NCBI GenBank assembly: GCA_016617855.1
Contig: JAECUM010009404.1
Span: 1-64,000 of the forward strand
Length of the DNA: 64,000 bases
Source: Megalonaias nervosa
Taxonomy: Eukaryota > Mollusca > Bivalvia > Unionida > Unionidae
Reading direction: 5' to 3'
Below the pieces are notes generated by a model. The model had not been told where the DNA came from. It saw nothing but the letters and a program-made list of their open reading frames with translations, and ran no database searches. This document shows positions 47,879 to 58,174 of the stretch, one piece after another (position 1 is the stretch's first letter; every line of letters starts with the position of its first letter). Position numbers and translations under genes: made by a program.

Positions 47879-48121
47879 CTGCCATAATATACACTGTTCA
47901 TATGAAATATAAATAGCTCCAACAATACAGACCTAAATCTGCCAAAGTATCATGAATGACAGATCTATTGTGAATACACTGTCTCCTTAAAATTATAAAG
48001 TTCCAAGTAGAACAAATCAATACTCCCTGATCTGCTGGCACATTAGGTGATGGCACAACTGGCTGCGTATCATTTGCATTTGAGTGCAAGTTGTACAATT
48101 ATAATATTTTGTCTATTTCAG

Positions 48122-48371
48122 GACAATTCATGGTTGCTTATAACACTTCAGACCTGGCTGACTATTATAATATGATGAGTCGTTCTGGGCAAAGCTACCC
48201 ATACAGACTTGAATACTCAAATTCAACGCTGATTTCATCAAGTGAAAACTTCACCACTGAATCCTGTGTATACTTCTACTACTATCTTAATGGTACAGCT
48301 GTAAGACCAAACCCCCTCTCAGCTCAACTCTTTGTTTATGTCAATGGTAGCAGTGGAAGAAGGCTGGCCTG
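48122..48371 (+). CDS. MAM domain exon 2 (same gene)
   Basis: 83 codons after TTTCAG, completing the split Gly codon from the previous exon. It encodes GQFMVAYNTSDLADYYNMMS, a Ser-rich strand, then SCVYFYYYLNG and AQLFVYVNGSSGRRLAW, the central Cys-x-x-F-x-Y and L-x-V segments of MAM. The only GT donor (gtaatt at 48,372) leaves phase 2, while the next exon needs phase 1. The exon end is part of a 53-bp triplication. Several N-glycosylation sites (NTS, NST, NFT, NGT, NGS) fit an extracellular protein. Confidence 0.75.
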
Positions 48372-48486
48372 GTAATTATACTCTTTATTTAAGTAAATAG
48401 TAGTAGTGGATGAAGGTTTGCCTGGTAATTATATTCTTTGTTTATGTCAATAGTAGTAGTGGGTGAAGGCTGGCCTGGTAACAATA
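48328..48486 (+). repeat. 53-bp tandem triplication of an exon-intron border
   Basis: Three units (48,328-48,380, 48,381-48,433, 48,434-48,486) each contain the exon end GAAGGCTGGCCT-like sequence plus the donor GGTAAT or GGTAAC. Units 2 and 3 carry TAG stops in the exon-derived part, so they are now intronic. A partial fourth copy may follow. Confidence 0.9.
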
Positions 48487-51400
48487 TTTTTTATGTCATC
48501 TTCTTCACTTTCAACAATAATAATAATGATGATTTGCTTCAAGAATATAGTTTAATTCATTATAATTATTATAAACAAAAACCTCTTAACTGAGACTGTG
48601 AAAACAAAAGCAGCAATATTCTACATAATCCCCTTCCCAACAGACACTAACATTTAGAGAGATAAAACTATTTCTTGTCATATGTATATTAATGAATACA
48701 ATTAAGAATTGTTTAACAAAATCAATGTAATGTTTTAGAAAAAAGATATTGCAAATGCAATGGCAGGCAACTGCCTGTTAACACACTCGGTCTTTGTGAA
48801 ATGAAGAGAGCTATGAAGTAGTACTAAAATTTTGCCCATCCATCCAAGCAATTAAATATAACAGAAGATCTGTCATGAGTGCTCACTTAAAATTAAATTA
48901 AGCAGACAAATTTAATCATTTCTATCATTTTCTAACCTTCGCATTAACAGGATTGAAGTCCATAAAGCTTTGTACGTTTAATTTTGAATGCAAATGAAAA
49001 ATTCTATTTCTAATTATGATGAAAGACACATGTTTACAATATGTTAGAAATAATTCAATGCATCCATATAGTTAAACGTTCATGTGGTGCATTCAATTAC
49101 CATTTATTTAATACTATAACATGGTATCAGTTGTAACATTGTATACACATGCTATTGTATTTGCATGTGCTACTATATGCATGGTATTCAATATACCAGT
49201 ATATAGACATGATATTCAATTTCCTAGTGCACATACATAATATTCAATGTACCAGTGTATATACATGATATTCAGTGTACCAGTGTACATACATGCTATT
49301 CAGTGTACCAGTGTACTTACATGGTATTAAGTGTACCAGTGTACACACATGGTATTCAATGTACCAGTGTACTTACATGTTATTCAGTGTACCAGTGTAC
49401 ACACATGGTATTCAATATACCAGTGTACATACATGGTATTCAATGTACCAGTGTATAGACATGATATTCAATGTCCTAGTGTACATACATGGTATTCAGT
49501 GCATCAGAGTATTTACATGATATTCAATGTACCAGTGTACATATTGATATTCAATGTACCAGTGCACATACATGGTATTACATGTACCACTGTACATACA
49601 TGATATTCAATGTACCAAGTTACATACATGGTATTCAATGTACCTTTGCACATACATGGTATTCAATGTACCTTTGTACATACATGGTATTCAATGTACC
49701 AGTGGACATACATGGTATTCAGTGTACCAGTGTACTTACACGGTATTAAGTGTACCAGTGTACACACTTGGTATTCAATGTACCAGTGTATATACAAGGT
49801 ATTCAATGCACCAGTGTACATACATAGTATTGAATGTACCAGTGAACATACATGGTATTTGGTATACCAATGTATATACATGTTATTATTCAGTTTACCA
49901 GTGTACTTACATGATACTCAATTTACCAGTGTACATGTATGGTATTCAATGTACCAGTGTCCATACATGGTATTCAGTATTCCATTGTACATACATGGTA
50001 TTCAATGTACCAGTGCACTTACATGTTATTCAGTGTACCAGTGTATACATGTGGTATTGAATATATCCATGTACATATATGGTATTCAATGTACCAGTGT
50101 ACATACCTGGTATTCAGTGTTCCATTGGACATACATGAGATACATTATACCAGTGTATATATTGCTATTTAATGTACTAGTGTATATTCATGGTATTAAA
50201 TGCACCTGTGTACATACATGGTATTTGGTGTACCAGTCTATGTACATGTTATTCAGTGTACCATTGTATACACATGGTTTTCAATGTACCAGTCTACATA
50301 CATGTTATTCAATGTAACAGTGTAATTACATGTTATTCAGTATACCAGTGTACACACAAAGTATTCAGTGTGCCAGTGAACATACATGGCAATCAGCATC
50401 CCAGTGTTCATACATGTTATTCAATGTACCAGTGTGCATACATGGTATTCAATGTACCAGTGTACATTCATGCTATTCAGTGTTCCATTTTACATAATAT
50501 TCAGTGTACCAGTGTATATATTGGTATTCAATGTACCAGTGTGCATACATGGTATGCAATGTACCAGTATACACACATGCTATTCACTTTACCAGTGTAC
50601 ACACTGGTGTTCAATGTATCATTGTACATATATGGTATTCAATGTACCTTTGTAGATACATGTTATTCAGTGTACCAGTGTACACACAAGGTATTCAGAG
50701 TACCAGTGAACATACATAGTATTCAGTGTACCGGTGTATGTACATGATATTCAATGTATCAGTGTACATATTGGTCTTCAGTACTCCAGAGCATATACAT
50801 GGTATTCAATGTACTGGTGTACACACATGGTATTCAATTTACCAGTGTACATAGATGGTGTTCGATATACCATTGTATTCATAGGATGCATGGTATTCAT
50901 GGTATATACATGATATTCAGAGTACCAGTGTACATAGATGTTATTCAGTGTACCAGTGTACTTACATGATATTTGGTGTTCAATTGTATATATATGCTAT
51001 TCAGTATAACACTGTATAATGTGTTAAGTCATCAGTGTTTGTGAATGTGGTTTGACATAGCATATATGATTTCACTTTGTTTCTCTCATGGTTGTGTAAT
51101 AGTTCCGATAAATGATTTTGCACAATATGATTTGGTATTATGATAAGATAAAGCAAATGACATCAATATTCATTGATGAAAGCTAACATATGTGGTCAAA
51201 ATAATATTGTGAAGGAGATTTGAGTGCATTTACAAACCCACAACTAATGACTACTTCCTCATTGTTTGGCATTTTGACACCGGGAGGATCACATGACACA
51301 AGGTGTACTGTAGTTTAAATTCACTGTGGATTCAGTTTAAATCACTTTTGGTGCCACTAGAAATTATGGGGATGAAATATTAATGAAATGTAATGACCAT

Positions 51401-52131
51401 GGAAAACAAAACTTACATGAGAAGAAATAAACTTGATTAGCAATTAAACAGAATCAGGACCATTATACATTGAGGCGAATGTTTGTCTTTACAATGCCAA
51501 TATGATTTCCAAAGCAGCAGAAAGTAATGTGTACTTTCTGCATTCTGTACTTCAGTATCTGCTGATGTATTTGTGTTAACAAGGATTATACATATTTAAA
51601 ACATCAATGGATTTATCATAATCAACTGATTTGTATATTTTGTATGATTATGTATCATGTATGACTATAGCTGGACAAAGGATAGAGGGGAGCAGATTAT
51701 GTCTAAACATGGTTTCAACAGCTTGAATTATTGAATTCTTAATTTTGAGGCTTCCAATAAATCACTGGATTAGCTTGTTAGGTCCAGATAACAACATTAC
51801 AGCTAGTTTTCAGTCACCTCTAGGAAACCATGTGATGCCATACATTTTTCAAACATTGCTCATCAGGTATATCATTGGCTGAAGTTTTAAAAACAAATCT
51901 TTGTAAAAGTTGGTGAATATCATGGGAAAAAAAGGAAGTGTTTATCTGGACAGAATAAGGCAACATCAGCCTATGAACCTATCTTGAGGTTCCTGTTTTA
52001 GTTTCTTGATATGAACCCATTTAACTGGTTTAAAGACTAAGACATTAGTTCACTTTGTTGCAAGTTATTACAATTATTACATTTATGACAATGATCAGGT
52101 ATGAGTACCTAAAGAGATCTATCAATTACAG
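48487..52131 (+). other. Intron with large minisatellite
   Basis: Non-coding. It contains the 28-bp array at 49,120-51,020. The remainder (48,490-49,110 and 51,030-52,130) has no supported feature. It ends ATCAATTACAG. Confidence 0.7.
49120..51020 (+). repeat. 28-bp hairpin minisatellite, about 65 units
   Basis: Consensus unit approximates GGTATTCAATGTACCAGTGT followed by ACATACAT. Each unit contains ATGTAC-CAGT-GTACAT, a perfect 6-bp stem with a 4-base loop. Units differ by point changes and rare indels. Because 28 is not a multiple of 3, the same 28-residue period appears in all three forward frames and produces long open frames (up to 235 codons, 49,610-50,317). No start context, splice signals or domain support a protein. 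Confidence 0.93.
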
Positions 52132-52455
52132 GTTACAAGATGTTTTGCATGTATACAAACAATAGGTACGACCACATAAACAGAACTGCCAATGGCTGGT
52201 TGAAGGGCTGGGTATGTGTTCAGCCCGGATATGCCAATGTCATCTTTGAAGCAAAGACTGTAACTACCACAACAGTCTGGCCAGGAGTTGTAGCCCTTGA
52301 TGATGTGTCTGTCATCCTTAGACCTTGTCCTTCCAACCCAGACTGTGGCCCTGACACATTTCAATGTATGACACCCAGAGTTTGCATACCAGTCTACATG
52401 CAGTGTGATGGTGGTAATGACTGTATAGATGGATCAGATGAGGAAAATTGCATTA
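52132..52455 (+). CDS. MAM end plus LDL-receptor class A module (same gene)
   Basis: 108 codons after TTACAG. The first half (YKMFCMYTNN, NGWLKGWVCVQPG, then VVALDDVSVILRPC) is the C-terminal MAM part with its conserved A-L-D-D-V and final Cys. The second half is a six-Cys LDLa: CGPDTFQC, CMTPRVC, CIPVYMQC, CDGGNDC, IDGSDEENC, including the D-x-SDE calcium cage. It ends at phase 1 before gtgagc. LDLa modules bind ligands or calcium in extracellular proteins. The order MAM then LDLa is as in enteropeptidase. Confidence 0.85.
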
Positions 52456-54943
52456 GTGAGCTTTCTTCCATATGTTTTTGTTTTCATTCTTCTCAAATCT
52501 ATTTTTGAGGTTATGTATTGTTATGCAGTACCGGCACTCTCACTATCTTTCTTGACAATAAAATATTAAACACTGGATAACTGTTACATGAATGTTATGA
52601 AGGCATTACAGACGAGTACATGCAGAACTTGTACAGAGTTTATTAGTGAAAATGTATGAAGCATTACAGGTGAGTACTTCAAGGTACATTGTTTGATAGG
52701 AGAGTAGTAACATAAATGACTATTTTTGTAGATGTAGACTAGATGCTTTTTAGAACTCTTGGATAATTCAGTTTGCCTCATAAAGGGTGGAATGAAATTC
52801 CATATTTTCACTCCAGTAAAAGGAAACTTCTTGTGATAACACTTAGAATTTGGTTATGTAAATACAAAATGGTTGTTTTGTTATGTTAAGATAACTTTAT
52901 AAGGCTCTATCTTATGACGAAGCCTAGTGTAACACAGGTAAGAGCATGAATTCGATTACATTCATCTAATTTAATTCTGACTTTTATAAAAATTACTTTT
53001 AACATTATTTTATTTGTGATGTGGTTGTACTTTCATACATACTATAATTTTTCAAGATTTGGTATGCAGCATACCACATTATATGCTTGTGACCTATTTC
53101 AGTATTAACTGTCCACTTTTCGATTCCCATAAGGATCATTACAACCAGTGAAAGCTGCAGTATTGTCATTATCTTGATTTCATTATGTATGTGTGTATGC
53201 TTGCTGTTCATTAATGTTGCACATAATCTTAGGGATGTTGAATTTATCTTGTTTTTAATTTTTTAAAATGTCCTAAAAATTATTGCTAAAAGCAACAACA
53301 TATATGTTAAAAAAGTTTAACTATTTGTTTTAAATATAAAATGATTATTAAACATTACTTTTAGGAGAGACTTGATACACATCTGTGGTAACTCTCCACA
53401 CATAATCAATGGAATCACATGATTAAAAATCTTGACTGTTGTATTAGCATATTTGTCCTTCTAATTATCCAGACTGTTACATCAGTGCTCTAAGTACTGT
53501 ACTTATTAAACCAAATTTCAGTAGCGCATGGTTTGACCTCCCTAGTTGAACATTATAGTGGCTAGTTCAAACATCAGGTCATCAAACCCATGTAAATATG
53601 ATCCCATGTAAATATGATCCCTTTAGACACTGTGTATATTAGTTGAGTGATGAAATGATAGGAGATTACAAAAAGTAAATAGTTTAAATTCAGGCAAATT
53701 AAAGAAGAATTATAAAATCTATAAGCTTATTATAGTATGTCTATAAATTGATATATTTTTAAAAGAATAAGTCCAGTTTTTGAATAAATGTATCTTCCAA
53801 ACTTTGTGCATGGGTTGAACAAAAGAAGCCTTAGATTTGGGGTTTGAAAGATTAAAGGTCAACATCACTATAAGGAAAGAGAGGAATACAAATTATTATG
53901 TACAATGACATTAGTAGAACCTTACATTCCTTGTCAAAATGTGTGGATGGGTGCACTTGGGGTACGAAAGAACCCTATAAATGTTGAGGTCAAAAGGTTA
54001 AACATCAAGATAACTGTAACCAAGGAAGAACAGTTGTATTTGCGTACTAACTTTAGTTCTACACTATTTACCTAAACCAAAGTTGGTATAAGGCTTGCCT
54101 GTAATATATGGAAGAGACATATTGCTTTTAGCTTTCAAAGTTAAAGGTCATTTTTGCACAAAAATGGGTTTTGCAATTTATTATTTTCATTCAATAGTAA
54201 GGTCCTAGACCAAACCATGTATGGTAGATTGATTGCATGCTTTTGGTGATAACAAAATCCTATAAATGTTTTTGTCTAACGGTCAAGGTCTTGCTAATGG
54301 TAAGTCTGATAAGAAAATAATGGTTTCTGCATAATAAGTTTAGCTGTAGACTATAAGGCTTGATAAATAGTCCAGGTCATTAAATACACTGCTCTACCAG
54401 TGCCTCCATAAAGGAATACTAAACAAATGGTGGGGGCATTTAACGTGCTGTTCTCTGTTCTTTTGCTGAAGAATCATTTCATGGCAGTTTCAATCAGTTT
54501 TACAAAGATTTTAAACATTCAATATGACTCACAAAGCTAGTAAACCCAGACTAAGATTCTGCCAAAGTAATCTGAAGTACAATGGTTGATGTTAGAAATG
54601 TTCTAAATGTTATAAATTGAGTTAATCTATTGACAAATGCAAAATCGTGAATCAAGGGAGGTAACCCAGTTTTAATTTGTGGCTTTTTGATTGATATAAC
54701 AAGTCTAATTAATAGTCTTAAGTTTGTTTTGAGATTTGAAATATGCACGATAATAGAACATTATATATTTCTGTATGCACTGTTTTGTGACAGATTTCAT
54801 CTACAAGATATGCAATTTTGAGGATTAAAATAAACTGGAATTAATCAATAAATGTCAGGAAATCAGCAATTAGCTAGCTTTTGTAAAGTGATAATCTAAG
54901 TTGCTCTTATCGCTATAGAGATTCACTTCTATTAATTCAACAG
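52456..54943 (+). other. Intron with worn repeats
   Basis: The intron runs from GTGAGC to AATTCAACAG. A low-grade repeat (AAGTTGGTATAAGGC, TTGGGGTACGAAAGAACCC, AAAGGTCAA phrases) recurs between about 53,780 and 54,330 with a spacing of roughly 150-190 bases. The remainder is non-coding. Confidence 0.6.
53780..54330. repeat. Diverged dispersed/tandem intronic repeat
   Basis: Three related segments each contain a CAAA-CTTTGT or AAAGTTGGTAT opening, a G-G-G-GT-GAAAGA or GATAACAAAATCC middle and an AAAGGTCAA end. Similarity is weak; it may be an old SINE/MITE amplified locally. Confidence 0.35.
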
Positions 54944-55106
54944 GTAAACAAGACTATCAAGTGAAGCTAATCAATGGGGATGGTTCCTATGGCAGTATTG
55001 CTATTTTCTACCAGGGTCTTTGGAGGCCAGTGTGTATGGCTAAATACAGTTTGATAGCAGGCAGCAACAAGACTGTTCAATTAGCTTGCAAAAAAGTGGG
55101 TTACAC
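54944..55106 (+). CDS. SRCR domain exon 1 (same gene)
   Basis: 54 codons after CAACAG, completing a split Ser codon from the LDLa exon. It encodes YQVKLINGDGSYGSIAIF, LWRPVCMAKYS and LACKKVGYT, the first half of a scavenger-receptor cysteine-rich domain (R/K-L-x-G, W-x-x-V-C, A-C-x-x-x-G-Y). The exon can only join the next SRCR exon in frame if it ends at 55,106, where the intron begins ATAAGC rather than GTAAGC. The next codon, TAA, would otherwise stop the protein. Confidence 0.8.
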
Positions 55107-57367
55107 ATAAGCACACTTTCTTCTTCAAATGTTTGAGGATTATACATCCAGACATTGTTTCTATTTGGAGGAGGAGAAATGGAATGAAGAGCAGCATAGA
55201 TGGCTTTTGGATTTATAAAAATTGATGCTAATCTTAATGTCATTAATGTCCAGAATTTTCCAAAAATAAAAACAAATTTTGGTAACTCCCAAAAACTGCT
55301 CTAGAGAATCTGATAAATGTTGAATATGGATATTTTGCATTTGTGCAAGCAATGCCAGTCCATCATCAGATGTGACCACCATTACTTAAAATAGAAGAGA
55401 AAGAAAACACTTTAAACAACCTTTTGTCAGAAACTTCTCACCAGACTTTGGCCAAAATTTAACAGAAAGCATTCTGGTATGGGGCTGTGGCTTTTAAATT
55501 AATACACATCATATATATTTGACTTAAAATATGGTCATTATTATTAAATGTTTGAAACTCCTTTTAACAATGTCTTCCAAAGAAATTCCAGAATTTGACC
55601 ACATTGTATTGAACATATTCTAATCTGCCATAATGGATGTTTAAGTATAAACAATAATGCAATTCTTTCATCAAATCTGGCTGCAGTTACTAGGAATAGA
55701 AACAGTTTTAATAACTTCTTCTAAACAACCAGCCAACAGAAATTGTCTAGACATGATACAAAGTGTCCCAGCTTGGAAGTCCTATCAGATCTATATAAAT
55801 AAAGACATTCCAACATGAAATATATCCACCATTACTAAAAATGGAAAAACAATAGAGAAGTTACAATCAGACGACAGTTGTGAACACAGTTTGATCTTGA
55901 CCTTGGTACAAAGCATCTTCGCATTGGTGCTGTTGAAAATATAATATGCTGATTTGATAACAAAATATATAAACCTTGAAAGTGTTGTATTTGTAGCATA
56001 CATTTATTATGTACTACATAGTAGTGTAAGACTTTGCAACAGATTTTATGACCAGCTGCCATTGCATTCTTCAGACAGGTGATAAATTTGAGCCCAAATT
56101 TCCAAAGATGATGTAATCCCTTTAGAACATCTATTACACTTAACTGTAACAGGATGAAACCATTGAGGAAGAGGGTGATTGGATCTAGCAAAGACACATT
56201 ACACTTGCACTTGAATGATACTTTTCCTAATTATGCAAATTGATAATAATTGTGTCTCTGATACCCAAGCTCACACCTTACTGGAAATAATCAATGCATA
56301 CAATATAATAACATATATAATTGATATATTGATCAATCAATATTTAAGATTGATATATTGATGAATCAGTATATGTAATTGATACACTAATCAATCAAGA
56401 TATATGATCAGTGGATTCTTCATCAGCAAGTGCATTGGATATGAATCAGTGGTCACAAACTAAGTAACAGAAAGAAGCAAAGCCATCAAGTTTTGTTAAG
56501 GTTAACAAACACTTTAATCATCAAAGCTATAAATGGATAATGCAAGAGAAACATACAGTATTATGAAGCAAATATAAACTAATCCTTATAAAGGTCTATG
56601 AATGTCCTAAATAAATGAAAAAGTTCCTTATAAATTTCAAAACCAGAAAAGTACTGTTCCTCCAAGAACAATGACATTGTCAAGATGGTGTTATCCAGAA
56701 TTCCTTTGAATACATTATAACAGTTTCTGAATAATTTTATAGTCCAAATAATGAACACTATCTATTTCCACTGTCAATCAAAGCAAATGTTTTTCCTCCT
56801 GAATAATATCTATGTGCAAAATAAAACATGTTTGCAGACATACATCAGAAATAAAAGACTCCAAAATTGAAAGGAAACTGATTGCTCAGTTCCTTTTTTT
56901 GGATACACCATCTATTGTGACCATATTTTGAAAAAGACCACACATGACAGATCTTACTACTCATTTTTGCATTGAACTTACCTAGTCATGTGACCTAGCC
57001 CAGCTGATAGGGAAGTTATTGAATTCTTCCAGAAACATTGAATGTTGAAGCCCCATCAGTCAATGCAAAATTAGGCCAGGCGCTATTAAATCTTATTATT
57101 AAGATCATTATTAATATTTGTCAACACATACTTATGAATCCTTTTATAGATCCTGTGTAACATTGCTTTTAAACAGTCTTTGGTCATGTAGAAAAAATGT
57201 GACTAAAGATGTTCTGCACAATATTCTATACAATTTACAGCAATGAATAAAAATTACAAAAATTAAATAAAACCATATACCAGGAATTATAAAAAAAATA
57301 TTGATATACATAACATTAGATTGTCACACTTATAATGACACTGACATTAAGGGTCAAACCTAGCATC

Positions 57368-57368
<1 letters not shown>

Positions 57369-57421
<53 letters not shown>
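57369..57421. repeat. Compound (AT)n(GA)n microsatellite
   Basis: About 8 AT units are joined to about 18 GA units. Confidence 0.95.
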
Positions 57422-57423
<2 letters not shown>

Positions 57424-57929
57424 TATATGATGCTGATATCAGATGTCATTCAACACAGAGCCAGATCTTGTGACATGGTTCTGACTTTATAGAAAATTTA
57501 GTATAAATTCTGAAATATTAAGTATATAAAACAATTCTATCATGAAGTGCAAGAAAAAAGAAGAATATTGCTTGTGCAAAGTGGACAGACTCCTGACAAG
57601 TTTGCTTTGATATAGATAAATTTAACACTATTATTATTATGCTCATGATCAATCCATTGCCAGAGAACTTGGGGGAGAGTAGCCCACTACTGATGGTGCA
57701 TTGATTTTTCTTCACTAAGTGAACAGATAACACTATTTAGAAATTGATACATTTAAAGTTATGCACTGTTGGTAATGCAGTACCCAGCAAGAAAAGCTGC
57801 TTACATTTATGTTAATAAATTAAACAAGGGTATTTTCACACAGTTTTATGATGCTAGTAACATATATGTGATGCTAATTTTGAGGTACTACTACTATTGC
57901 CCCTAACTGCTACTACAAGCAATATTATT

Positions 57930-57984
57930 AAAAATAATAACACTGATGCTACTACTACTACTACTACTACTACAATTACTCTGC

Positions 57985-58027
<43 letters not shown>

Positions 58028-58100
58028 ATTATTACTGCAACTACTACTTCTACAATAATAATAATAATAATGATACTAATAATAATACTGACTACTACAC

Positions 58101-58136
<36 letters not shown>

Positions 58137-58167
58137 TAATAATAATACTGACAATAATAATACTGAG
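57930..58167. repeat. Compound trinucleotide (TAC)n/(TAA)n microsatellite
   Basis: Mixed TAC and TAA triplets with few interruptions. The same array continues at 60,926-60,971 on the other side of the LINE, so the LINE inserted into it. Confidence 0.92.
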
Positions 58168-58174
58168 TGCTACT

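Larger units (their letters stand above)
43753..48121 (+). other. Intron with repeats
   Basis: The intron starts GTATTA and ends CTATTTCAG. It holds (GA)n and (GT)n microsatellites, an approximately 105-bp tandem array split by an LTR, and a TIR-flanked element with a long (TA)n run. No coding sequence was seen. Confidence 0.7.

Noticed and set aside
49555..50747. Long open frames (up to 235 codons) rich in Tyr, Val and Cys
   Set aside because: They are produced by the 28-bp minisatellite in all frames. No start context, splice signal or domain is present.
49120..51020. CRISPR-like regular repeats
   Set aside because: There are no unique spacers. Units are contiguous 28-bp tandem copies in a eukaryotic intron.
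55835..56197. 120-codon minus-strand frame in the SRCR intron
   Set aside because: Composition is ordinary, there is no domain or transposon signature, and frames of this size are expected in AT-rich introns at low rate. I could not support a gene.
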